Shown here in pieces: positions 49,829 through 57,710 of a stretch of DNA of 64,000 nt. The DNA is from Lawsonibacter asaccharolyticus (lineage in GTDB: Bacteria > Bacillota > Clostridia > Oscillospirales > Oscillospiraceae). The notes under the pieces were generated by a model. That model did not search any database. It saw only the letters and a list, made by a program, of their open reading frames with translations, and was not told the DNA's origin. The stretch lies in assembly GCA_003112755.1 (NCBI GenBank), contig BFBT01000001.1:3348001-3412000 (forward strand), given 5' to 3'. Each line of letters opens with the position of its first letter. Within the stretch, counting starts at the first letter, position 1. Both the position numbers and the translations under genes were made by a program.

Positions 49829-49990
49829 CTAAATTTCAAATATCAGAATGGCTTGATCTGTTCCGACTGTCGACATGGCTGCCAATTTATATGTACCCTT
49901 CTTCATCATTTCTTCCGCCTTTTTTTCGATAGCCTTTGCCAGGTCTTCTGTACCGGTAGAACATTCCACGACAACTGATTTGTAAAACAT
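49829..49990 (-). CDS. 53-residue small cytosolic protein, beta-alpha-beta-beta pattern
   Basis: A short gene below usual length cut-offs. ATG at 49990 follows AGAGAGGG. The protein starts MFYKSVVVECSTG, continues with a charged helix (TEDLAKAIEKKAEEMMKKG) and ends with a strand pair (YKLAAMSTVGTDQAILIFEI), then TAG. The alternation of strands and amphipathic helix looks like a small folded domain of the DUF4177 kind, but that match is only by appearance. Function unknown. Composition is much lower in GC than the flanking genes. Confidence 0.65.
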   Translation of the reverse strand: MFYKSVVVECSTGTEDLAKAIEKKAEEMMKKGTYKLAAMSTVGTDQAILIFEI

Positions 49991-50144
49991 CAGATCTACC
50001 CTCTCTCACAAGTTAAATTTCTTATTCTTTCGATTATGCTGCAATACGCGGGATGAAAAACAAATTTTTCTTATTTTATCATGTCTCTCTGCTTCAATCA
50101 ACACATAGCGAGATCTATAGAGACATCTCACCCAGCAGAAATCA
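49991..50144. other. AT-rich gap before the spoIIIA terminator
   Basis: No gene with a ribosome site on either strand. The segment probably holds the promoter of the minus-strand small gene at 49990. Confidence 0.35.
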
Positions 50145-50189
50145 GATAAGAAAGAAGAGGGGAGCAGCGCTCCCCTCTTCTTTCTTATC
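50145..50189 (-). terminator. terminator of the spoIIIA operon
   Basis: A perfect 21-base stem (GATAAGAAAGAAGAGGGGAGC and complement) with a 3-base loop, 19 bases past the spoIIIAH stop. Confidence 0.8.
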
Positions 50190-50207
50190 CTGTTTTCCCG
50201 CGCGTCT

Positions 50208-50819
50208 CTACTCCACCTCAATGATCTTGATCTGGCTGGCGGTGAAGCCGGCCACCTCTGTGACGATGTCCACGATGCGGGCGGTGTCCGCCTCCGTGAT
50301 GCCGCCCTCCGGCGCGGCCACCGCCAGGCTGACGCTCTCGTCCCCGATGAAGGCCACGCAGTCCGTATAGCCCTTGGCTACTACCAGGTTCTCGATCTGG
50401 GCCTCGGTGACGGTGTAGTCCGCCATGGCCTGGATGGTGTCGTTGGCCTGGTCCTTCATGGTCTGGTCTGCATCCTCCCCGGCAGCCGCCTCTTGGAGCA
50501 GGGTCAGGGCGCTGTCCCGGGCCTGCTGGCGGTTGAGGCGGGCAGTGGCGAAGTAGCTGTTGGAGGAGGACGTCTGCCCCGCCTCACCCGTGCCCGCTGT
50601 CGGGTCCTCCTGTCCGGCAGTGCCGGAGGCCCCCACCAGCGGGTCCTCCGTCTGTCCGTCCACCATGGTGGACTCCCCCAGGGTCTTTCCCGCCGCCGTC
50701 TCCTGCTCGTAGTTCCAGTTCAGATAGACCGCCGCGCACACGAACAAGGCGATGGCGGCCACCACCGCGTTCCGCTTCCAGAGCTGAGACAGGCTCACGC
50801 CCTTTCCCTTTGTCTTCAT
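50208..50819 (-). CDS. spoIIIAH: stage III sporulation protein AH
   Basis: A 203-residue protein: short basic N terminus, one membrane helix (NAVVAAIALFVCAAVYLNW), a variable Gly/Thr/Glu linker, and a C-terminal ring-forming domain related to YscJ/FliF (ARDSALTLLQEAAAG to EVAGFTASQIKIIEV). SpoIIIAH in the mother-cell membrane pairs with SpoIIQ across the engulfment space. The ATG at 50819 has better spacing from GAGGAGG than the one two codons earlier. Last gene of the spoIIIA operon. Confidence 0.9.
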   Translation of the reverse strand: MKTKGKGVSLSQLWKRNAVVAAIALFVCAAVYLNWNYEQETAAGKTLGESTMVDGQTEDPLVGASGTAGQEDPTAGTGEAGQTSSSNSYFATARLNRQQARDSALTLLQEAAAGEDADQTMKDQANDTIQAMADYTVTEAQIENLVVAKGYTDCVAFIGDESVSLAVAAPEGGITEADTARIVDIVTEVAGFTASQIKIIEVE

Positions 50820-50846
50820 ACCCATGTCCTCCTCAAATTCAAAATT

Positions 50847-51356
50847 TTAATTTCCTTCACAGATGGAGATGCGGTCGCTGCCCAGGCCGGTGAGGGCCGA
50901 GACCGCCTCCAGCAGCCGCAGCTGGACCGCCGGGTCGCCCCCGCCGGGACAGACCACCAGCGCCCCCTGAAACTGGGGCGTCAGAGTGTAGAGGGGCACC
51001 ACCCCCTCCGTCCCCGCCCCCTGTCCCACCGTGACGGCGGAGGCGGAGGATCGCTCCCCGTCCCGCTCCACGTTCTGGGCCAGGATCTGGCGGCTGCCGC
51101 TCTTCAGGGTCAGCACCACCCGGGTCTTTCCCGCCCCCTGGATATCGGAGAGCACCTGAGACAGCTTCTCCTCAAACAACTCCAGGTCGAACTGACCTTC
51201 CCCCTCCGGCGGGCCCTGGGCCTCCTCGCTCCCCCCGGACGGACCCATGGGCAGCATCATCAGCAGCACCCCCGCCGCCATCACCAGCAGTACATACTGA
51301 TACCGTTTCAGCGCCCCCTTCCAACGCTCCCGCAGCTGGGGCCAGATCTCTTTCAC
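50847..51356 (-). CDS. spoIIIAG: stage III sporulation protein AG
   Basis: A 169-residue protein with one N-terminal membrane helix (YVLLVMAAGVLLMMLPM) and a C-terminal domain including GKTRVVLTLKSGSRQILAQN and GVVPLYTLTPQFQGALVVCPGG, as in SpoIIIAG, which forms a ring in the feeding-tube channel. GTG start overlapping the spoIIIAF stop (GTGA). Confidence 0.9.
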   Translation of the reverse strand: MKEIWPQLRERWKGALKRYQYVLLVMAAGVLLMMLPMGPSGGSEEAQGPPEGEGQFDLELFEEKLSQVLSDIQGAGKTRVVLTLKSGSRQILAQNVERDGERSSASAVTVGQGAGTEGVVPLYTLTPQFQGALVVCPGGGDPAVQLRLLEAVSALTGLGSDRISICEGN

Positions 51357-51844
51357 GGCGACTCCTCCCTTATGTATTCCTGCCGCTGCGCCGGGATGTC
51401 CAGATCACTCTGGATCTCCCGGACAAGCTGTTCCTGTTCTTCCTGGGCCAGGTCCCCCGTCACGCTGCACCTCCAGGGGAGGAACACCCCCGCCTCTTCC
51501 TGGGTGCAGGTCACCCGGACCTGACAGGTGATCCCAAGCTCCGCCGCCTTGTCCATAACATATGCGGCACACTGCTCCTCTATGACCAGCTTCATCCAGT
51601 CATTTGTATCTGTCCTCAGCCGGTCCGCCTGTTCCTCGATCTGTGCCGAATACCCGGACAGCCCGCCCTCCGCCGGCAGGGTGAGTTCCGCCGCCGGACG
51701 GAACACCGCCGCCAGCAGCACCAGTCCGCACACCAGCCGCCCCACCCGCTTGGGTCCGCCCTCCTGCATCAGCCCTTCGGCCAGGGCTGCCAGGATGGCC
51801 GCTGCCGTCACTCCCAGCAGCCACTCCCGGGCCGCATCCATCAT
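51353..51844 (-). CDS. spoIIIAF: stage III sporulation protein AF
   Basis: A 163-residue protein with two N-terminal helices (LLGVTAAAILAALAEGLM; VGRLVCGLVLLAAVFRP) and a soluble C-terminal domain, the SpoIIIAF layout. ATG overlaps the spoIIIAE stop (ATGA). Part of the SpoIIIA-SpoIIQ channel. Confidence 0.88.
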   Translation of the reverse strand: MMDAAREWLLGVTAAAILAALAEGLMQEGGPKRVGRLVCGLVLLAAVFRPAAELTLPAEGGLSGYSAQIEEQADRLRTDTNDWMKLVIEEQCAAYVMDKAAELGITCQVRVTCTQEEAGVFLPWRCSVTGDLAQEEQEQLVREIQSDLDIPAQRQEYIREESP

Positions 51845-52911
51845 GGCGTCACCGCCTTTACCGCCGATGCCAGACTGACCAGCAGCATCAGGGCGCAGGC
51901 TCCGGTCATGCCCAGCACGATGCCGAAGGCCCCGCCGATACTGTCCAGAAGGTCGGACAGCCGCTTGTCAGACACCGTCCCGATCAGCGCCGCCGCCAGC
52001 TTATAGGTGAGGTAGTGAAATGCCAGCTGAAGGAAGGGGATCAGACAGATGGCCAGGACCCCCAGCATCCCCACGATCCCCACCGTCCCCCGCAGCACGC
52101 CGGCCCCCACCAGCACGGTCTCCGCCGCGTCGGCCAGGATGCCTCCTACCACCGGGACGGCCCGAGAGATGGCCATTTTAGCTGTCTTGATCGCGGCGGC
52201 GTCGGCCGAGCCGGCGATGGCCCCGCTGGCGGTGAGATAGCCCACAAAGGCCAGCAGGACGGCGGTGAGCAGGGATGTGACCACCCATTTCAGCACCGAC
52301 GCCAGCTTTTTCAGCCCCTCGTTCCCCACCGCCGCGTGGGCGGCGCACACCGCCACATAGGCGTAGACGATGGGCACCAGCAGGGTGTCGATGGCTCCGA
52401 TGAGCAGGTCGGAGAACAGCACGGTGGCCCCCTGCCGCACCGCCGCCCCGGTGGCCGCTCCGGTGGCTGCGGTCAGCACCGCCACCACCGGCAGCAGCAG
52501 CCCGGCAAAGCCGTCCATCTGCTCTATGGTCTGCCGCCCCAGACCGATCATGGTCTGCATGTCGCTCACCGACAGGGCGGTCACCGCCAAGGCGCCTGCC
52601 ATCTGCACCGCCTGGAGGCCCCCCTCCCGCTTTCCGGCGTACACCCCCTCCGCCAGACCGCAGAACACCGCCACCGCCAGCAGCTTCAGCCCGGTCTGGG
52701 CGCTGCGGCGCAGCAGCTCCCCCGCCTGTCCCAGGGCCTGTTCCGCCAGGCCGGACAGGCCGCCGCTCAAATCCCCGTCCGGCTCCACGCCGTAGGATTC
52801 CGCCGCCTGCCACAGCTCGTCCAGCCCCTCCACCTGCTCCGGCTCCCCCGCCGCCCTGCAGGGCATCGCCAGCAGGAGCATCACCGCCACCACTGTCAAA
52901 ACCTGTTTCAT
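51841..52911 (-). CDS. spoIIIAE: stage III sporulation protein AE
   Basis: A 356-residue protein with a signal peptide (MKQVLTVVAVMLLLAMPCRAAG) and about seven membrane helices. Typical segments: LLPVVAVLTAATGAATGAAV, the KTAKMAISRAVPVVGGILADAAETVL block and LLDSIGGAFGIVLGMTGACA. It is the largest membrane subunit of the channel, with a permease-like fold. Its start overlaps the spoIIIAD end by 4 bases. A long frame continues upstream over spoIIIAD but is not coding. Confidence 0.92.
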   Translation of the reverse strand: MKQVLTVVAVMLLLAMPCRAAGEPEQVEGLDELWQAAESYGVEPDGDLSGGLSGLAEQALGQAGELLRRSAQTGLKLLAVAVFCGLAEGVYAGKREGGLQAVQMAGALAVTALSVSDMQTMIGLGRQTIEQMDGFAGLLLPVVAVLTAATGAATGAAVRQGATVLFSDLLIGAIDTLLVPIVYAYVAVCAAHAAVGNEGLKKLASVLKWVVTSLLTAVLLAFVGYLTASGAIAGSADAAAIKTAKMAISRAVPVVGGILADAAETVLVGAGVLRGTVGIVGMLGVLAICLIPFLQLAFHYLTYKLAAALIGTVSDKRLSDLLDSIGGAFGIVLGMTGACALMLLVSLASAVKAVTP

Positions 52912-53297
52912 CCCAGCAACTCCGCCATCATCGTCAGCACTCCCTCCGCCAGCGGGAGGGCCACCGCCAGGGCCAGGATGGTCCCGGCCACCTCCACAAA
53001 GGCCGCTGCGCCCCCCTCCCCGGCGGCCCGGCACACCTCCCCCGTCACCTTGGTCAGGATGGAGATGGCCGCCGTTTTCAGCACCGGCTCCACCAGGGTG
53101 CTGTCCAGCCCCGCCCGCCCGGCCAGTCGGCCGATGGCCTCCACCACCGAACCCAGGGCGCCGGCGGCCAGCATCAGCATCCAGCACCCCGCCGCTAGCA
53201 CCAGCACCAGCGCCGCCTCCGGCGCGCCCCGCCGGATCACTGCGGCGCACAGCACTGCTGTCACCGCCAGAGCGGCGATCTGCATGATCCCCTCCAT
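52908..53297 (-). CDS. spoIIIAD: stage III sporulation protein AD
   Basis: A 129-residue membrane protein with three to four helices. The N terminus MEGIMQIAALAVTAVL fits the family start. The ATG at 53297 overlaps the spoIIIAC stop; an ATG four codons later has the better ribosome site (GGAGGGG), so either may be used. Confidence 0.88.
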   Translation of the reverse strand: MEGIMQIAALAVTAVLCAAVIRRGAPEAALVLVLAAGCWMLMLAAGALGSVVEAIGRLAGRAGLDSTLVEPVLKTAAISILTKVTGEVCRAAGEGGAAAFVEVAGTILALAVALPLAEGVLTMMAELLG

Positions 53298-53491
53298 TAC
53301 AGGTGGAACAGGGTCTTGACCATGGTGAACAGCTGGGCGATCTCCTGCACCACCATCATCAGCACCACCACCAGCCCCGCCAGGGTGGTCATCATGGCCT
53401 GCTCGTCCCTCCCGGCCCGGCTCAGCACCTGGTTGAGCACCGCGACCAGGATGCCGATGGCCGCGATCTTAAAAATCAAATCCACATCCAA
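53297..53491 (-). CDS. spoIIIAC: stage III sporulation protein AC
   Basis: A 64-residue protein with two helices, the normal size for SpoIIIAC: DLIFKIAAIGILVAVLNQVLSRAGRDEQA and LAGLVVVLMMVVQEIAQLF. TTG start behind GAGGG. It is separated from spoIIIAB by a 94-base gap. Confidence 0.9.
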   Translation of the reverse strand: MDVDLIFKIAAIGILVAVLNQVLSRAGRDEQAMMTTLAGLVVVLMMVVQEIAQLFTMVKTLFHL

Positions 53492-53585
53492 CGTCAGATC
53501 CCTCTTTTCCGCTCCTCAGTAACTGTACCGACTTGTCCCGGTTTTTTCCGTCGGAACTCCGGGCCGGCGGCAGATTCTCCACTTT

Positions 53586-54092
53586 TTACAAAAGGAGGAT
53601 GACCAGAAAGGCCCCCGCTGTCACCCCCAGGGCCCCGTACACCTTTCCCAGCCGGAGACGCTCCTCCCCGGCCCGGGCCCGCAGTCCCTCCAGCTCCCGC
53701 CGGGCCCCGGCGATGGCCGCCTGCTGTCCCCGCCCGTCATAGCGCCCCAGCACCTCCCCCAGGGGGTACAGGGCCCGCTTCGCCTCCGGTGAGACGGGAA
53801 GCTGGTCGGTGAGCCGCCGCCAGGCGTGGGCAAAGGTCTCCCGCTCCAGTCCGTCCAGCGCCCGCCGGCAGGCGGAGAACAGGCGCCGGGCGGGCTCCTC
53901 CGTCCGGTGAGCCAGCTCCTCCATCAGCTGGGGCAGCGGGGTCAGCCGCAGGGCCAGCTCCCGCTCCATCAGCTCCAGTCCGGCGCACAGGGCCCCCAGG
54001 GCCCGCTCCCGGTGGGCCAGCTCCGCCGCAGCGCTCATTCCCAGCCAGACCGGGCCCGCCGCCAGGCAGACCGCGCCAAGCATCCGGATCAT
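53586..54092 (-). CDS. spoIIIAB: stage III sporulation protein AB
   Basis: A 168-residue protein with a terminal helix at each end (MIRMLGAVCLAAGPVWLGMSAA; VYGALGVTAGAFLVILLL) and a helical cytosolic domain (LCAGLELMERELALRLTPLP), the SpoIIIAB pattern, which shares a fold with GspF. ATG overlaps the spoIIIAA stop. Confidence 0.9.
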   Translation of the reverse strand: MIRMLGAVCLAAGPVWLGMSAAAELAHRERALGALCAGLELMERELALRLTPLPQLMEELAHRTEEPARRLFSACRRALDGLERETFAHAWRRLTDQLPVSPEAKRALYPLGEVLGRYDGRGQQAAIAGARRELEGLRARAGEERLRLGKVYGALGVTAGAFLVILLL

Positions 54093-55021
54093 TCCAGCAC
54101 CTCCACTTCATAGATCCTCCGGCCCGCCTCCCTGCGGATGCGGACCAGCCGCCGGAAGACTCCCTCCTCCAGCAGCCCCCGGTACAGCTTCCGCCGGGAC
54201 AGGTCCTCCCGTCCCGCCCCGTGGGCGGTGGCCAGCAGTGTCACGCCGCAGCCCGCCGCGGACACCAGCGCCGCCACGTCCTCCGGCGCGGTGATCTCGT
54301 CCACCGCCAGCACCTGGGGGTTCATCCCCCGGAGCAGGGTCATCAGCCCCCACGCCTTGGGACACCCCTCCATCACATCGGTGCGGGGGCCCACGTCCAG
54401 CTGGGGGACCCCGTCGAACAGCGCCGCGATCTCCCCCCGCTCGTCGGCCACCCCCACCCGCCGGGGAGGCGCCCCCTCCCCGGCGGAGACGGCCCGCACC
54501 AGATCCCGCAGGAGGGTGGTCTTGCCCAGCCCCGGAGGGGCCAGGATCAGGGCGCTCTCCAGCCGCCCGCCCTCTAACAGCGACGGCAGCACCTCCTCCG
54601 CCGCCCCGGGGAACTGCCGCGCCACCCGCACCGCAGCGGAGGACAGCTTCCGGATGGTCCGCACTGCCCCGTCCTCCAGGGCCACCGTGCCGCACAGCCC
54701 CACCCGGTGTCCCCCCTGGACGGTCAGGTACCCCCGGCTGAGCTGGTCCAGCACGGCGTGGACAGAGGCCCGGCTGGCCAGTTCCAGCAGCTGCTCCAGC
54801 TCCTGCTGGGTCACGGGGGGCCCGGCCAGTGCCCTCTCCCCCTCCGGCAGCACTGCCGCCATAGGGAGCCCCACCCGCAGCCGCAGCTCCTCGATCTGGC
54901 TCCGCCGGTCCTCCGGCAGGGACATCACCCCGCTCCGCAGGCGCAGGGGCAGGACCCGCGCCGCCTGCTCCACGCCGGATTCTCTCTGCGTCATCAGCCT
55001 GTCCACCTCCGTTTGACTCAT
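54089..55021 (-). CDS. spoIIIAA: stage III sporulation protein AA (ATPase)
   Basis: A 310-residue cytosolic ATPase of the secretion-ATPase type. Walker A is ILAPPGLGKTTLLRDL near residue 155; VGVADERGEIAALFDG and QVLAVDEITAPEDVAAL (Walker B) follow. It powers or assembles the SpoIIIA channel. First gene of the eight-gene operon. The ribosome site before the ATG is weak; a start at MTQRES is possible. Confidence 0.92.
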   Translation of the reverse strand: MSQTEVDRLMTQRESGVEQAARVLPLRLRSGVMSLPEDRRSQIEELRLRVGLPMAAVLPEGERALAGPPVTQQELEQLLELASRASVHAVLDQLSRGYLTVQGGHRVGLCGTVALEDGAVRTIRKLSSAAVRVARQFPGAAEEVLPSLLEGGRLESALILAPPGLGKTTLLRDLVRAVSAGEGAPPRRVGVADERGEIAALFDGVPQLDVGPRTDVMEGCPKAWGLMTLLRGMNPQVLAVDEITAPEDVAALVSAAGCGVTLLATAHGAGREDLSRRKLYRGLLEEGVFRRLVRIRREAGRRIYEVEVLE

Positions 55022-55082
55022 CCTATGAGGACAGGCCCCCGCCTATGCCTCTTTTTTGTGTGATATTTTTCGCACATCCCTC

Positions 55083-55111
55083 TTGACATCTCTCCAGGGA
55101 TGTGATACATT
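55083..55111 (+). promoter_or_regulatory. promoter with flanking inverted repeats before the DUF3796/HTH pair
   Basis: Perfect TTGACA at 55083-55088 and TACATT at 55106-55111 with 17-base spacing. ACATCCCT (55074-55081) and AGGGATGT (55096-55103) form an inverted repeat around the -35 box, and TGAGA-N6-TCTCA lies just downstream. These are probable binding sites for the HTH protein at 55512. Confidence 0.7.
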
Positions 55112-55161
55112 TCACTCACAACATGTGAGAAATATCTCTCATCTCAGAAAGGAGCCTCTCT

Positions 55162-55515
55162 ATGCGGCACCCGTTCAACTATCTGTCCCTGCTCTCACTC
55201 CCCGCCCTGGCCGCCCTGATCTATTTCCCCACCGGGGACGCGGATTTTCTCGGCTTTCTCGGCTTTTTGGTCTTTCTGCGCTACCTGTGGGTCAACCCGG
55301 ACGAGCTCTTCCTGCTCACCCTGCGCCGGGCGGCCACCAGCGCCTTCCTGGCTGAGTGCGTGCTCCTGGCTCCGCTGCTGCTCCTCTTTTACCTCCTGGA
55401 GCCCGGCTCCAGTCCCATGCCCCAGGCCCTGGGCCTCAGCTTCGCCCTCTCCCTGATCTTCTTCTGCCTGTTCCACACCTGGCTGGAGTGGAAGGAAAGC
55501 AGGGACTGCGCATGA
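55162..55515 (+). CDS. DUF3796 membrane protein
   Basis: A 117-residue protein with about four helices (LLSLPALAALIYFP; FLGFLGFLVFLRYLWV; AECVLLAPLLLLFYLL; LSFALSLIFFCLFHTWL), fitting DUF3796. Such genes are regularly paired with a small XRE regulator, as here. AAAGGAG precedes the ATG; the stop overlaps the next start by ATGA. Function unknown. Confidence 0.78.
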   Translation: MRHPFNYLSLLSLPALAALIYFPTGDADFLGFLGFLVFLRYLWVNPDELFLLTLRRAATSAFLAECVLLAPLLLLFYLLEPGSSPMPQALGLSFALSLIFFCLFHTWLEWKESRDCA

Positions 55516-55712
55516 GCCTGCGCACCAAGATCCGGGAGCTCCGCCTCCGGGACCGGCTCAGCCAGGAGGAGCTGGCCCAGCGGGTGGGCGTGCGGCGGGA
55601 GACCATCGGCCACCTGGAAAATGGACACTACAACCCCTCCCTGAAGCTGGCCATGGACATCGCCCATGTCTTTGGGTGCACTGTGGAGGATATCTTCTCC
55701 TTTGAGGACTGA
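55512..55712 (+). CDS. small XRE-family HTH regulator (YozG-like)
   Basis: A 66-residue protein that is almost only a helix-turn-helix: RLRDRLSQEELAQRVGVRRETIGHLENGHYNP, then LAMDIAHVFGCTVEDIFSFE. It is translationally coupled to the DUF3796 gene. The inverted repeats around the shared promoter suggest autoregulation. Confidence 0.9.
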   Translation: MSLRTKIRELRLRDRLSQEELAQRVGVRRETIGHLENGHYNPSLKLAMDIAHVFGCTVEDIFSFED

Positions 55713-55849
55713 CCCAATCGGCCCTCTCCCGCCCCCGGAGACGCCCGCCAAAAATTTTTCAAGTTTTTTTCAAAAAGGGCTTGCATTATTTTGACAGGTG
55801 TGGTAATATACAAAAGCTGTCCGGTGAGTTCACTTCGGACCGCGGCTTT

Positions 55850-55926
55850 CCGGGTGTGGCGAAGTTTGGTATCGCGCTTGAATGGGGTTCAAGAGGCCCT
55901 GAGTTCGAATCTCAGCACTCGGACCA
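55850..55926 (+). tRNA. tRNA-Pro (anticodon GGG)
   Basis: A 77-base cloverleaf with encoded CCA. Acceptor stem CCGGGTG/CACTCGG (one G-T pair), D arm GCGAAGTTTGGTATCGC, anticodon stem CTTGA/TCAAG around ATGGGGT (anticodon GGG), T arm CTGAG-TTCGAAT-CTCAG, discriminator A. It reads CCC codons. Confidence 0.92.
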
Positions 55927-55935
55927 AACAATGAT

Positions 55936-55980
55936 AATCCGAACTGCATTATCCAAGTGGGTAATGTAGTTCGGATTTAT
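55936..55980 (+). terminator. first terminator after tRNA-Pro
   Basis: A 19-base stem with two G-T pairs (AATCCGAACTGCATTATCC region), AAGT loop, then a short T-rich tail. Confidence 0.7.
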
Positions 55981-56008
55981 CATTTCTATTGAAAATGTGC
56001 TTTGATGG

Positions 56009-56045
56009 ACAAGGGCAGGATTTACATTCCTGCCCTTGTTTTTTG
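56009..56045 (+). terminator. second terminator after tRNA-Pro
   Basis: ACAAGGGCAGGA pairs with TCCTGCCCTTGT across 7 bases and is followed by a run of T residues. Confidence 0.85.
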
Positions 56046-56107
56046 TTTTCTACACTGGTATCATATTTTACAGAACAAATCCGAATTCTTTGTAGGGAGA
56101 TGATGTT

Positions 56108-56884
56108 TTGGAAAGAGTCAAATGTTTAGGACGCTATCAAAAGGGTGTCTTGCTCCTTATGATTATTATGATTTTGGCATTTGTTGTGCTTTATTCCATA
56201 ACTATTTCACGAGTAGGGTATGCATATAAGGGCGGTATTCTTGTTCCAAAATACGAAGATGGTAGCACTGTATATTCCGGTAAAATCCATGGGGCGGAAG
56301 CAAGTTTCACTATATATGATAACAAGTCGATAATGTTTCAATACGATGACAAGACATATGGCCTCTATACTGCCGAGGAGGACTCGACCGCCATTCCAAA
56401 GGATAGCGAAATGAAAGAGGACATGGTCGGCGTGGAACTTCGTAAAGGAGAAGAAATCATCTTCCGTGGAGGAGTATTAGAGCATGGTGACCACATCTTT
56501 CTTTATAATGAGGACGGAAGCGACGCTACAATCAATGTGACTGCAACAATGAGCGATGGAACTGTGATAGATGCAGACGGGAATGAAATTGACCTGATGG
56601 AGCCTTTTGCTTCGACCATACTATCTTTAATGACAGGTACGCCAGAATTAACGCATAAGGGCAATTGGTTAGCGTGGTTTGGTGGGGTGTTCATTTGCAT
56701 AATCAATGCACTTCTGATTTTGTTTGCAGATGAATTATTTCGTTGTAGCTTAAAATTGCAAATTCGCAACGCAGACAACGCAGACTATGCAGAGCCATCT
56801 GACTGGGAAATTGCGGGCAGATACATTAGTTGGACAGTTCTTCCGATTATGGCTTTGGTAACTTTCATTGCTGGACTTCAATAG
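56108..56884 (+). CDS. hypothetical two-helix membrane protein in an AT-rich island
   Basis: A 258-residue protein. An N-terminal helix (LLLMIIMILAFVVLYSITI), an outside domain of about 150 residues rich in Asp, Glu and Tyr (predicted beta), then helices near 195-215 and 240-256. TTG start preceded by AGGGAG. The codon use is clearly more AT-rich than the flanking genes, which suggests acquisition. Family not recognised. Confidence 0.68.
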   Translation: MERVKCLGRYQKGVLLLMIIMILAFVVLYSITISRVGYAYKGGILVPKYEDGSTVYSGKIHGAEASFTIYDNKSIMFQYDDKTYGLYTAEEDSTAIPKDSEMKEDMVGVELRKGEEIIFRGGVLEHGDHIFLYNEDGSDATINVTATMSDGTVIDADGNEIDLMEPFASTILSLMTGTPELTHKGNWLAWFGGVFICIINALLILFADELFRCSLKLQIRNADNADYAEPSDWEIAGRYISWTVLPIMALVTFIAGLQ

Positions 56885-56910
56885 CACAATCGAAATTTGT
56901 CAACACTTAG

Positions 56911-56944
56911 AAAAGGAGGGAGCATCGTTTCAGATGTTCCCGCC
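56911..56944. repeat. degenerate copy of the 58416 hairpin
   Basis: The segment matches most positions of the terminator at 58416-58450 (shared core TTTCAGATGTTCCCGCC) but with mismatches in the left arm. The pair encloses two of the island genes. Confidence 0.5.
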
Positions 56945-56951
56945 CTGTGCT

Positions 56952-57041
56952 TTAGTCCTGTTTTGACTTTTCTTGTTCCTGCTGTGCTTTCCGCTCTGCC
57001 AACTCCCGCCCTTGCCCTTTTCGCTGTTCTATGCTATATTT
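56952..57041 (-). pseudogene. remnant of a mobilisation/relaxase-type gene 3' end
   Basis: On the minus strand a short frame reads IEQRKGQGRELAERKAQQEQ and a few more charged residues before TAA at 56952-56954. The repetitive Glu/Gln/Lys/Arg coiled-coil tail is typical of the C termini of MobA/MobL-like relaxases. No start or upstream domain is present. The assignment is by composition and is tentative. Confidence 0.35.
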
Positions 57042-57075
57042 CACTCACAATATTTCATTTCAAAGGGAAACTGCT

Positions 57076-57681
57076 ATGGATTATGAATTTCAGCTCTCTC
57101 CATATGATGGAGCATCTCTTGTTCCACAAGTCAGTTGTGCATTAGAAAAAAGGACTGAATCCATCTCAAGAGAAAAATACCCGAAGATGTGGAAAATCAC
57201 CGATCATTTTAACTCAAAAAAAGTTTCTGAAATTGTTTTAAAAAGACGGCGCTTGCGATACAGGGTATATGGTATTTTACTTATCATTATGGGAGCATTT
57301 TTGCTTATCCCGGGATTAATGGAGCCGCAAGAACTGGCAGTCCCTTTATTTGCGGGTATTTTGGGCCTTTTGCTCGGTGTGTTTACTCTATGGAGCAGTA
57401 AAGCCCAAAAGCTACAAAGCGAGCGTTTTAATCAAGCCGCAGTAAAACTTTTGAAGGGTTTAGAGGCTCCTCCCCCTGTTCGTGTTCAGTTCACGCAAGG
57501 CGGAATGAAAATTGCAGACCAGCAGACAGTTCCATATTCTGATTTTAATTTTATATATGAAACAAAAGATTTATTTCTTTTGACATGGAATGAACAGGTA
57601 ACTATTTTGCAAAAGAAAGACATGGTCTCAGGTAATAAAGATCAATTCATTTCTTTTCTGCAAGACCATATTAGACCATAA
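57076..57681 (+). CDS. YcxB-like membrane protein
   Basis: A 201-residue protein with two central helices (YRVYGILLIIMGAFLLIPGL; LAVPLFAGILGLLLGVFTLW) and a C-terminal soluble part with VQFTQGGMKIADQQTVPYSDFNFIYETKDLFLL, matching the YcxB-like domain. Function unknown. The ATG follows AAAGGGAAA. AT-rich codon use, as the neighbours on both sides. Confidence 0.7.
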   Translation: MDYEFQLSPYDGASLVPQVSCALEKRTESISREKYPKMWKITDHFNSKKVSEIVLKRRRLRYRVYGILLIIMGAFLLIPGLMEPQELAVPLFAGILGLLLGVFTLWSSKAQKLQSERFNQAAVKLLKGLEAPPPVRVQFTQGGMKIADQQTVPYSDFNFIYETKDLFLLTWNEQVTILQKKDMVSGNKDQFISFLQDHIRP

Positions 57682-57710
57682 AAGTATCATATCACAAAGC
57701 GGAGGTCAAT

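Noticed and set aside
50006..50221. 71-codon minus-strand frame across the spoIIIA terminator
   Set aside because: It is formed mostly from the 21-bp hairpin sequence and has no ribosome site.
51841..53250. 469-codon frame suggesting an N-terminal extension of SpoIIIAE
   Set aside because: The extension overlaps spoIIIAD in another frame; the signal peptide at 52911 marks the true start.
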